Assembly: GCF_016879755.1 (NCBI RefSeq)
Contig: NZ_WOFU01000015.1
Span: forward strand, 1-55,557
Source of the DNA: Bacillus sp. B15-48
Lineage (GTDB): Bacteria; Bacillota; Bacilli; Bacillales; Cytobacillaceae
DNA: 55,557 bases
Direction of reading: 5' to 3'
Shown here: positions 8,207 through 15,824 of the stretch, in pieces
Layout of the letters: each line of letters opens with the position of its first letter
Position numbering within the stretch: the stretch's first letter is position 1
Translations under genes and position numbers: made by a program
Notes under the pieces: generated by a model
What the model saw: only the letters and a program-made list of their open reading frames with translations
What the model was told of the DNA's origin: nothing
Databases searched by the model: none

Positions 8207-9811
8207 TTATTTTCCTCTTGGTGAAGGTCCATGCTCCTGAGTCTGATCTGTCCTCTTTGTTTTCATTTGACTAATTAAGCGAGGGCGCTTTGACAATAAC
8301 GGTCTTGGCAAACGAATGATGGTATCCTTCCAATCAGCTAAAATAAGTGGGGCAAAAGGAGCTAAATAAGGAATCCCAAAAGAACGGATGCTGCAAGTAT
8401 GGGCGACTAATAAAATGACGGCAATCCCAAGCCCGTATAGCCCGAAAGAAGCTGCAAAAATCATCATAATAAACCGGATTAAACGCGCAGCATTCATCAT
8501 CTGATTAAGTGGAATCGTAAAACTAGCAATCGCTGTCCCTGCTACGACAATGACCATAGCACTTGAAACAATTCCTGCTTCAACAGCTGCTTGTCCGATA
8601 ACAAGTGCACCAACGATGGAAACAGCCTGCCCAACTGGCCGTGGCAAGCGAACGCCAGCTTCGCGTAACACTTCAAATGTAAATTCCATTAACAAGGCTT
8701 CTATAAAGATTGGAAATGGAATTCCTTGTCGCTGTGCTGCTAGATTAATCAATAAAGGAGTCGGAATCAATTCTGGGTGGTACGAGAGAAAGGCAACAAA
8801 AAGAGCCGGTCCAATGATCGCGATTAAGAGTGCAACGATTCTTAGCAATCGCCAAAAACTAGCAATGATCCAATTGATATGATAATCTTCAGCCGATTGG
8901 AAAAATTGGGTCCATGTGGCTGGCAAAATTAACGGTTCTGGTGTACCATCTACAAAAATAGCAACTCGCCCTTCCATTAAATCTCCGGCCACAATATCCG
9001 GACGTTCTGTTACAAGTACAGTGGGCCAAATGGTCCATCTGTTATCGGTAATCCATTCTTCAACTGTATTGGCACCATCAATTTCATCAGCTTCGATTTT
9101 ACCTAGTCTCTCTTTGACTTCGGTGAGAAGGTCGTTATTAACAATCCCATTAACGTACATAATGGCAATATCTGTTTGCGTGATGTTTCCAAGCTTCATC
9201 GTTTCCATCCATAGATTCGGGCTTTTAATTCGTTGACGAACCATAGCTGTATTCGTAATAAGCGCTTCTGTGAAGCTATTTTTAGGCCCACGAACAGCAG
9301 GTTCTCCTGAAGGTTCTGCAATCGCTCTTTTCTCGCCACCTTGTACAAAACAACTAATGGCTTGCTTGGAACCATTAATTAGAAGAATGGTTTGCCCAGA
9401 TAATAGGGACGACAAAAGTTTATTCCAGTCCAATATGTCCTCAACTGTTCCAACTGTTAAGATATTATCTTTTATGTATGTAAATAATTCGCTCGGTGAC
9501 GGAGGGTTAACAGTTTCAGAATCACTAATGTTTCTCATTAGTCTTTCGATAATCGAACGACCAATGAGCTCCTTATCTGCTAACCCATTAATATAAATAA
9601 TCGCCACTTTATGGAGAGAAGGTTTCCCCATTTTAAATTCACGAATAGCTAAGTCACCACTATTGCCGAATGCTTCTTTAATATCATTAAGGTTGTCACT
9701 TAAATTTTCACTGATCTCCTGGTTTTTAGAGGTGATTTTTGTTTCTTTATTTAGCGCTGATCGTTTTCTTTTTCCCCCTATTTTTAACCGGCTTTTCCAT
9801 CCAAACATCAT
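8207..9811 (-). CDS. gerKA: Spore germination protein, GerKA type
   Basis: A subunit of the germinant receptor. It has a large hydrophilic N-terminal part with a Lys/Arg-rich start, then about four to six membrane segments in the C-terminal 220 residues. Family marks are VAIIYINGLADKELI, DNRWTIWPTVLVTERPD, GRVAIFVDGTPEPLILP and a PRPVGQAVSIVGALVIGQAAV segment. The frame is open to GTG at 9907, but ATG at 9811 has a GGAG Shine-Dalgarno 8 nt upstream and begins MMFGWKS, typical of relatives, so I prefer it (about 534 residues). First gene of the operon. Confidence 0.9.
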   Translation of the reverse strand: MMFGWKSRLKIGGKRKRSALNKETKITSKNQEISENLSDNLNDIKEAFGNSGDLAIREFKMGKPSLHKVAIIYINGLADKELIGRSIIERLMRNISDSETVNPPSPSELFTYIKDNILTVGTVEDILDWNKLLSSLLSGQTILLINGSKQAISCFVQGGEKRAIAEPSGEPAVRGPKNSFTEALITNTAMVRQRIKSPNLWMETMKLGNITQTDIAIMYVNGIVNNDLLTEVKERLGKIEADEIDGANTVEEWITDNRWTIWPTVLVTERPDIVAGDLMEGRVAIFVDGTPEPLILPATWTQFFQSAEDYHINWIIASFWRLLRIVALLIAIIGPALFVAFLSYHPELIPTPLLINLAAQRQGIPFPIFIEALLMEFTFEVLREAGVRLPRPVGQAVSIVGALVIGQAAVEAGIVSSAMVIVVAGTAIASFTIPLNQMMNAARLIRFIMMIFAASFGLYGLGIAVILLVAHTCSIRSFGIPYLAPFAPLILADWKDTIIRLPRPLLSKRPRLISQMKTKRTDQTQEHGPSPRGK

Positions 9812-10025
9812 ATTTAACACTCCAAGTAGATAAGGCATCGATGCATTTCTTCGTCCATTAGTATACTTATTTTCCAGTTTATAATTCATATAAGATGGAA
9901 TATTCACCCGAAAATGTCATCTTCTCCTATTCAGCTAATAGAAAGAATTCGATGAATATCGATGGTGGTGATGTTTTGCCAAGAACCTAAATTTAAATAT
10001 TAGAGAGTGAAAACTCTTTTTGCGT

Positions 10026-10124
10026 AAAAAAAATAGGAACAATCCATAATAGATTGTTCCCATTTTTCACACCTTGCCCGTGGAACATTTCCGTGGAACA
10101 AGAAAATTCGGGGCGTCACAGTGA
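10026..10124 (+). repeat. Dispersed intergenic repeat, copy B
   Basis: Same two-module element as at 5370: hairpin GGAACAATC/GATTGTTCC (about 10036-10061) followed by the conserved tail ending GGGGCGTCAC. The right end overlaps the last codons of the SDR gene and supplies its stop codon. Confidence 0.8.
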
Positions 10125-10874
10125 CGGCCAAACGCCACCTGAAACGGGTAGGATATGTCCTGTGATATAGGCCGACTCATCACTGACTAAAAACAAAGTA
10201 GCATTGGCGATATCAATTGGTTTGCCTAACCGACCTAATAATGTCTTTTTACGATATTCTTCAAGGGTTTCATTGTCCATTCTGTCAACGATTGAAGTTT
10301 GAATTAAGCCCGGTGCAATACAATTCACATTAATAGATGGACTTAATTCCTTTGCAGCTGTTTTCGTAAATGAGGCTACTCCCGCCTTCGCAGCCCCGTA
10401 ATCTGCGTACCCTTTTTCACCGTCAAAATGAATGGTAGAAATGTTGACGATTTTTCCGTACCCATTTTGCAGCATCTTTTGTGCCACTAATTTTGTACAA
10501 TTAAAAGTTCCCTTTAAATTAAGTTCCATCGTATGATCCCAGCGTTCTCCATCTATATCAAAAAGTGGTTTAATCATCGTTGTATCACGGATTCCACCAA
10601 CAACATTTACTAAAATATCAATCCTCGTAAATCGATTATTCGCTTCTTCAACTACTTTTTTTACTTCATCAAAATCCAGCACATTTGCTCTTATAGCTAA
10701 AATTTGATCAGCATCCATAAATTCTAGTAGTTTTTCTTCTGTTTGATTTAACCTGTTTTCAGAAATATCTGTAATAACGATTTTGGCACCCTCTTCAGCA
10801 AGACGCAGTGCAATCGCCTCCCCCATTGGGCCACCAGCACCAGTTACAAAGGAAACTTTATCTTTAAGTCGCAA
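10116..10874 (-). CDS. Short-chain dehydrogenase/reductase of the alicyclic acid cluster
   Basis: A classical SDR of about 252 residues: NAD(P)-binding TGAGGPMGEAIA (near the N-terminus), Asp at the end of beta-2 (ITDIS, suggesting NAD), and the active-site Tyr-x3-Lys in DYGAAKAG with an upstream Ser (NISTIH). The usual NNAG motif reads NVVGG. It probably oxidises a hydroxyacyl-CoA. The frame is open to ATG at 10889, but TTG at 10874 follows AGGAGAGG and gives MRLKDKVSF, the normal start of FabG-like enzymes, so I use it. Last gene of the cluster. Its stop codon comes from the dispersed repeat, so the original C-terminus may have been altered by one or two residues. Confidence 0.8.
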   Translation of the reverse strand: MRLKDKVSFVTGAGGPMGEAIALRLAEEGAKIVITDISENRLNQTEEKLLEFMDADQILAIRANVLDFDEVKKVVEEANNRFTRIDILVNVVGGIRDTTMIKPLFDIDGERWDHTMELNLKGTFNCTKLVAQKMLQNGYGKIVNISTIHFDGEKGYADYGAAKAGVASFTKTAAKELSPSINVNCIAPGLIQTSIVDRMDNETLEEYRKKTLLGRLGKPIDIANATLFLVSDESAYITGHILPVSGGVWPSL

Positions 10875-10916
10875 AAGACCTCTCCTCATTTACTAGATTT
10901 ATATAAAGCGAAACTT

Positions 10917-10951
10917 CCATCAGAGGGGGGTTCTTCATTCCCCACTGATGG
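10917..10951. repeat. Strong hairpin element
   Basis: Arms CCATCAG (10917-10923) and CTGATGG (10945-10951), extended by GGGG/CCCC, form a stable stem-loop between two minus-strand genes. There is no U-tract. The left flank GCGAAACTTCCATCAGAGG is matched by GCGAAACATCAATCAGAGG at about 25589-25607, so this is probably a dispersed palindromic element rather than a dedicated terminator. Confidence 0.5.
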
Positions 10952-11031
10952 TTAGTCACGCGGAACCTGATTGATTTTTCTAATGGCTAAAATCACAAGC
11001 TAAAAATATCTCTTAAAATTGTCGACTTCTT

Positions 11032-12180
11032 TTATGAAAATTTCCGATGTAATTGAGCAGCGATAATATTCTTTTGAATTTCAGATGTTCCTTCGTATAT
11101 TCTCGTGATTCGAGCATCGCGGTAATAACGTTCAATTGGATACTCCGAAATATAACCCATTCCACCATGAATTTGAACGGCTTTATCTGCGACACGACCG
11201 TATGTTTCTGAACCGAGTAATTTGACCATCGCTGCTTCTTTAATGACATTTTTGCCTTCATCAACAAGATTTGCCACATGGTAAGTAAGAGCACGAAGCG
11301 CTTCAATTTCCGTTGCCATTTCAGCTAAATAGTGTTGAATAATCTGTTGCTCAAAAATTGGTTTGCCAAACTGAACGCGCATATGAGCAAATTCAAGCGA
11401 CATGTCTAATAATTTATCAGCAGATCCAAGGTTTCTTGCTGCCATTGCTGCACGACCGTTTGCTAATATTTTTAAGGCATTAACATACCCTTGTCCTTCT
11501 TCACCTAACACATTCTCGACTGGAACTTCGCAATCCTCGAAGAAAATCTCATATGTGTGTGAACCATGAAGACCCATTTTCTTTTCTTTACTTCCTAACT
11601 TAAATCCTGGGAAATCCTTTTCAACGATAAAAGACGTAATTCCTTTTGGTCCTTTAGAAGAATCTGTAACCGCCATCACCGTGAACACATCTGCAAGTCC
11701 GGCATTGGTAATATAATGCTTAGAGCCGTTTAAGATGTAACGGTCTCCTTTTCTCACCGCGGTTGTTTTTAAATTGTAGGCATGGGAGCCGGCACTTGGC
11801 TCTGTTAAAGCAAAAGCACCAATGCTTTCCCCACTCGCCATTTTAGGGAGATATTTCTGCTTTTGTGCTTCATTTCCTATTTCTACAATTCCAACGCTCC
11901 CAATCCCGGTATGTCCACCAATGACCGTTGTATAACCATTAATCGTTCTGCCGACTTCCTCTAGTACGGCACATTTTCCGACCATTCCAATTCCAAGTCC
12001 GCCGTACTCTTCGGGAATACTAAGAGCAAACAAGCCCATTTCTTTTGATTTCTCCAAAATACTTTCTGGAATTTCATCCGTTTCTTCGATTAAATTTGCA
12101 TGTGGCTCTACTTCATTCTCAATAAAGTCGCGAATTCCTTGTTTTAACTGTTTAATATCATTTGTTAGAACTTGTACCAT
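11032..12180 (-). CDS. Acyl-CoA dehydrogenase
   Basis: FAD-dependent acyl-CoA dehydrogenase of normal length (382 residues) that introduces an alpha,beta double bond and passes electrons to ETF, encoded in the same cluster. Family marks are AFALTEPSAGSHA (about 122-134), KMGLHGSHTYEI, GGMGYISEYPIERYYRDARI and the catalytic region IYEGTSEIQKNIIA with the base Glu. In this cluster it probably oxidises an open-chain dicarboxylyl-CoA (pimeloyl-CoA type) formed by ring opening, but a general fatty acyl-CoA substrate is equally possible from sequence. It follows the broken 3-hydroxyacyl-CoA dehydrogenase on the same strand. Confidence 0.88.
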   Translation of the reverse strand: MVQVLTNDIKQLKQGIRDFIENEVEPHANLIEETDEIPESILEKSKEMGLFALSIPEEYGGLGIGMVGKCAVLEEVGRTINGYTTVIGGHTGIGSVGIVEIGNEAQKQKYLPKMASGESIGAFALTEPSAGSHAYNLKTTAVRKGDRYILNGSKHYITNAGLADVFTVMAVTDSSKGPKGITSFIVEKDFPGFKLGSKEKKMGLHGSHTYEIFFEDCEVPVENVLGEEGQGYVNALKILANGRAAMAARNLGSADKLLDMSLEFAHMRVQFGKPIFEQQIIQHYLAEMATEIEALRALTYHVANLVDEGKNVIKEAAMVKLLGSETYGRVADKAVQIHGGMGYISEYPIERYYRDARITRIYEGTSEIQKNIIAAQLHRKFS

Positions 12181-12240
12181 TTATCCCATTCCTTCCATTC
12201 TTTATTTCGTTGTGATTTGTTTGCGATTTTTTTATTCTCA

Positions 12241-13092
12241 TTATTTATAAGAATAGAATCCTTGTCCCGATTTCCTGCCTAATCTCCCTGCTTTTACATA
12301 TTTCACAAGTAATGGAGATGGTCGGTATTTCTCACCTAGGGCATGATATAGATACTCCATATTTCGAAGACGGCTGTCCAATCCAACGAGATCAGCCATC
12401 TCTAGTGGACCCATTGGGTGATTTAAACCAAGTTTAATCGCTTTATCAATATCCTCAGCTGATGCGACACCTTACATCAGCATATTCATTGCTTCGTTTC
12501 CGATAATGCAATTCATTCGGCTTGTTACAAAACCAGGAAATTCATTGACCTCAACTGTTTCTTTTCCCATTTTTTCAGAAACTTGACGGACAATCTCATA
12601 CGTTTTGTCAGAAGTATCCATCCCGCGAATGATTTCAATTAATTTCATGCGGTGAACGGGATTGAAAAAGTGCATCGCAATAAATTGATCTGGTTTTTTC
12701 GTTGTAGCTCCAATTTCAGTCGGACTCATCGTTGACGTGTTTGTTGCTAAAATCGCATGCTCTGGAGCAAATTCCTCGATCTTCTTAAATGTTTCAATTT
12801 TTAACTCCATAATTTCAAGGATTGCTTCAATGACCAAATCCGCACTTTCCACTGCTTCCTGCAAACCTGTTGTATAAGTTATATTTTGTTGCACTAAATC
12901 CCGTTCTTCATTTGTGATATACCCTTTTTCAACACTTGAATTCGCAAGAGACCCGTTAAAATCTTTTGCTCTTTCGAGGGCTTCTGCTGAGATATCTTGA
13001 AGTGTTACTCCAAATCCTGCTAATGCAGCAGTATAAGCAATCCCGCGCCCCATTGTTCCACTACCAATGACAGCAATCTTTGTTACCACCAT
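12241..13092 (-). pseudogene. 3-hydroxyacyl-CoA dehydrogenase interrupted by one in-frame stop
   Basis: Codons 1-206 encode a typical 3-hydroxybutyryl-CoA dehydrogenase: GSGTMGRGIA nucleotide-binding loop, MHFFNPVHRMKLIEI with the catalytic His, and NEFPGFVTSRM. Then TAA (12472-12474) interrupts the frame. The next 76 codons continue in the same frame with the expected C-terminal domain ([20 protein letters not shown], then [13 protein letters not shown], ending [12 protein letters not shown]) to a normal TAA at 12241-12243. The total of 284 codons is the standard length, so a single substitution (probably GAA to TAA in NMLMEG) explains it. It may be a real inactivating mutation or a sequencing error. 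The truncated product would lack the dimerisation and substrate-binding domain. Confidence 0.9.
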
Positions 13093-13107
13093 TTTTCCCC
13101 CTCCTTA

Positions 13108-14301
13108 TTAGATCTGGCAATTTTCAAAAATAGTTGTAATTCCTTGTCCACCGCCAATACATAATGTCACCAAGCCATATTTCACACCTCTTCGTTCCAT
13201 TTCATGAAGAAGTTTTGTCGTCAGAATAGCCCCTGTTGCCCCTAATGGATGCCCAAGTGCAATTGCTCCGCCGTTCACATTCAATTTATTTAAATCCAAA
13301 TTCAATTCCTTAATAACTGCAATCGATTGGGCTGCAAAAGCCTCATTTAACTCTATTAATCCAATGTCCTCTAGTGTTAAATTCGCTCTTTGTAACGCAA
13401 GTTGAGTGGATGTAACCGGTCCGATTCCCATGATTTCTGGAGACACACCTGAAACAGCTTGTGAAACAATTTTCACTTTTGGTTGTACTCCATATTGATT
13501 CACTGCATCTTCAGACATTAAAACAACTGCTGATGCCCCATCATTTCGGCCGCTGCTATTTCCAGCAGTAACCGTTCCATTTTCTTTGAAAACTGGTTTT
13601 AAACTGCTTAATTTTTCAATGCTTGTGAGGCGTGGATGTTCATCGACCGCAAAGGTTTTCACGCTCTTACGCTCCCGAACTTCATAAGGGACAATTTCTT
13701 TTTCAAACTTGCCTGAAGAGATTGCATCATAAGCAAGTTGTTGACTTCTCATCGCAAACTCATCTTGCTCTGCACGAGAAATACGATATTGTTCGGCTAA
13801 GTTTTCTGCCGTTAAGCCCATCGTCAAATTCCCATACTCTTCAATTGGTTGAGAACGTAGCTGACTTTCCGTATTGGAATCAACAAGCACATTGTTTCCA
13901 GTACCGATTCCATAACGGGCATCTCGAATATAAAACGGTGCTAAACTCATTGATTCAACTCCACCTGCGACGATTACCTCATTCAGACCGCAGGCAATCT
14001 GTTGTGCCCCGTTATTAATCGCTTGAAGTGCGGAACCACATTGTCTTTGAACTGTGTACCCTGGAACATCAATAGGAAGACCGGCGCGAAGCCCAGCAAG
14101 TCGGGCAATATTCGGTGCATCAGAAGTTTGTTTTGTCTGCCCAAGAATGACTTCTCCTACTGCCTTTTTGTCGATATTCGCTCTACTAACGACTTCTTCA
14201 ATCACCTTTGCTGCAAGAAAATCAGCTTGAACATCCTTTATCGTACCGCCCATTTTCCCGATAGCTGTCCGAACGGATTCAACTATATATACTTGTTTCA
14301 T
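13108..14301 (-). CDS. Acetyl-CoA acyltransferase (thiolase)
   Basis: Thiolase II family, 397 residues. It cleaves 3-oxoacyl-CoA with CoA, or condenses two acetyl-CoA. The nucleophile Cys88 lies in VQRQCGSALQA, followed by GGVESMS, NSSGRNDGA, NEAFAAQ, GGAIALGHPLGATGA (catalytic His) and CIGGGQG (second catalytic Cys). It starts 15 bp after the 3' side of the preceding gene boundary and is 126 bp downstream of aliB. In this cluster it would release acetyl-CoA after ring opening and beta-oxidation. Confidence 0.92.
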   Translation of the reverse strand: MKQVYIVESVRTAIGKMGGTIKDVQADFLAAKVIEEVVSRANIDKKAVGEVILGQTKQTSDAPNIARLAGLRAGLPIDVPGYTVQRQCGSALQAINNGAQQIACGLNEVIVAGGVESMSLAPFYIRDARYGIGTGNNVLVDSNTESQLRSQPIEEYGNLTMGLTAENLAEQYRISRAEQDEFAMRSQQLAYDAISSGKFEKEIVPYEVRERKSVKTFAVDEHPRLTSIEKLSSLKPVFKENGTVTAGNSSGRNDGASAVVLMSEDAVNQYGVQPKVKIVSQAVSGVSPEIMGIGPVTSTQLALQRANLTLEDIGLIELNEAFAAQSIAVIKELNLDLNKLNVNGGAIALGHPLGATGAILTTKLLHEMERRGVKYGLVTLCIGGGQGITTIFENCQI

Positions 14302-14427
14302 ATGCTCCTCCTATGAAAATGAATCGATTTAAAATCTATCAATCTTTTTATTCAGTCTATTACATATTTTCAAACAATTATTTCGATTTATATACCTAAA
14401 GCGATTTCTCTTCTCCGATGTTCAGCA

Positions 14428-15606
14428 TTAATTTTTTGAAGTAACTAAATTGCCCGTCGATTTGTATTCTTTCCCGATAATATCCTTTGCGATAACCATC
14501 ATATTCGCTTGTGCTGTTCCATCGCCAATTTCGAGGCCAATAACATCACGTAAACGTTGTTCGTGAGCCATTTCCTTCGTATAACCATAGTGACCGTTAA
14601 ACAACAAGCATTCATGAATGGCTTCTACTCCATATTTAGGTCCAAGCCATTTGACAGAAGCGGATTCTTTTGAGTGGTTTAGGCCTTGATCACGAAGCCA
14701 TAGGCCACGATACGCCTGCCATTTTACAAACTCTAATTGAGTATAGTGAGTAACAATTGGGAAAGCTACGCCTTGATACGTTGCTAAAGGCTTGCCAAAG
14801 GAAGTCCTCATTTTCACATGTTCAATTGTCTCATCTAAACTTTGCGAAGCGGCACCTACAGCTTGTAGACCAATTAATAGACGACTAAGGTCAAACCCAT
14901 TCATAACTTGGGAAAATCCCTTGTTTTCAAGGCCAATCATATACTCCTCTGGTACCTCTACATCCGTTAAATAAACTGAACCACGGCCAATAGCAATATT
15001 CCCCATATCCTCATAACCTTTACATTCCACTCCTGGGAGGTCTGCAGGAACGATAAAGCAGCTTATTCCACGGTTTCCTAGCTCAGGATCCGTTTTCGCA
15101 AAAACGAGAAAAGCATCTCCTACTGTTGCCACACTAATTCCAGATTTTTCACCATTTAAAATATATGCACTTCCTTTACGGACAGCGGTTGTTTTAATCC
15201 CACCGGCATCTGTTCCGGCAGTAGGCTCTGTGATCGCAATCCCGACAATTCGATCTCCTGAGGAAATTTTCGGAAGCCACTCCTGCTTTAATTCCTCACG
15301 GGCATGTTTATTGATAATTTCACCTATTAAAGCATTCAACATGACGGCATAGGTAAGATTGAAATCACCTCGTCCAATTTCTTCCGCCGCAATCCCAGTC
15401 GTGACACAATCAGCTCCACTTCCGCCATATTCAACAGGAATTCGAAGTCCATTCACCCCTAATTCCCCTAACTTTTTCCACAAATGTTTTGGTGTGATTC
15501 CTTCTCGGTCCCACTTTGTATAGTTTGGTAGTAGCTCCTCTTTAGCAAAATCCTTTAACATCTTACGAAAAAATTCTTGTTCCTCTGTGAATGAAAAATT
15601 TAACAT
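14428..15606 (-). CDS. aliB: Cyclohexanecarboxyl-CoA dehydrogenase-like acyl-CoA dehydrogenase
   Basis: Acyl-CoA dehydrogenase fold (about 392 residues) with GIAITEPTAGTDAGG, LNGEKSGIS and GFDLSRLLIGLQ. These, and the C-terminal GLEIGDGTAQANMMVIA, resemble AliB of cyclohexanecarboxylate degraders. The usual catalytic YEGT reads GDGT, so the base Glu is replaced by Asp, as I recall for alicyclic acyl-CoA dehydrogenases. The start is ATG at 15606 with GGGGGA upstream, not the TTG at 15624. A sigma-54 promoter at 15636-15650 places transcription start about 20 nt before the ATG. Expected reaction: cyclohexanecarboxyl-CoA to cyclohex-1-ene-carboxyl-CoA. Confidence 0.75.
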   Translation of the reverse strand: MLNFSFTEEQEFFRKMLKDFAKEELLPNYTKWDREGITPKHLWKKLGELGVNGLRIPVEYGGSGADCVTTGIAAEEIGRGDFNLTYAVMLNALIGEIINKHAREELKQEWLPKISSGDRIVGIAITEPTAGTDAGGIKTTAVRKGSAYILNGEKSGISVATVGDAFLVFAKTDPELGNRGISCFIVPADLPGVECKGYEDMGNIAIGRGSVYLTDVEVPEEYMIGLENKGFSQVMNGFDLSRLLIGLQAVGAASQSLDETIEHVKMRTSFGKPLATYQGVAFPIVTHYTQLEFVKWQAYRGLWLRDQGLNHSKESASVKWLGPKYGVEAIHECLLFNGHYGYTKEMAHEQRLRDVIGLEIGDGTAQANMMVIAKDIIGKEYKSTGNLVTSKN

Positions 15607-15635
15607 TTTTATTCCCCCTATCAATTATTTATATT

Positions 15636-15650
15636 GCAAGTTTCGTGCCA
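15636..15650 (-). promoter_or_regulatory. Sigma-54 (-24/-12) promoter of aliB (P2)
   Basis: The minus strand reads TGGCACGAAACTTGC, a full match to the sigma-54 consensus TGGCAC-N5-TTGC. It lies 29 bp upstream of the aliB ATG, so transcription would start near 15625. Confidence 0.85.
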
Positions 15651-15690
15651 CTAAATAACATTGATATTCAAGCACGAAAATCAATTATTC

Positions 15691-15745
15691 TCGCAAAATT
15701 GATAATTATTTGCAAAATTAAGAATTATTTTTGCAAACTTGAGAT
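15691..15745 (-). promoter_or_regulatory. Putative enhancer (UAS) for the sigma-54 activator at P2
   Basis: Three imperfect direct repeats of about 20 bp on the plus strand begin TCGCAAAATTGATAAT, TTGCAAAATTAAGAAT and TTGCAAACTTGAGATT. The element starts 40 bp upstream of P2. Closely related sequence sits at the same distance from the badI promoter. Confidence 0.65.
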
Positions 15746-15824
15746 TTTTTAACGAAAATAGAAATCGAATCCTATTCATTATGTTCGGATAAAAGATCAT
15801 GAAATAGCACCAAGTCTATGATCG

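Noticed and set aside
11013-11306. Open frame of 97 codons on the minus strand
   Set aside because: It lies inside the acyl-CoA dehydrogenase gene in another frame, has no ribosome binding site, and its protein shows no family features.
12472-13092. 206-residue hydroxyacyl-CoA dehydrogenase as a complete gene
   Set aside because: The family's C-terminal domain continues in frame directly after the stop to 12241, so this is an interrupted gene, not a naturally short one.
13632-14018. Open frame of 128 codons on the plus strand
   Set aside because: It is antisense to the well-conserved thiolase gene; its His/Leu/Arg-rich composition is typical of a shadow frame.
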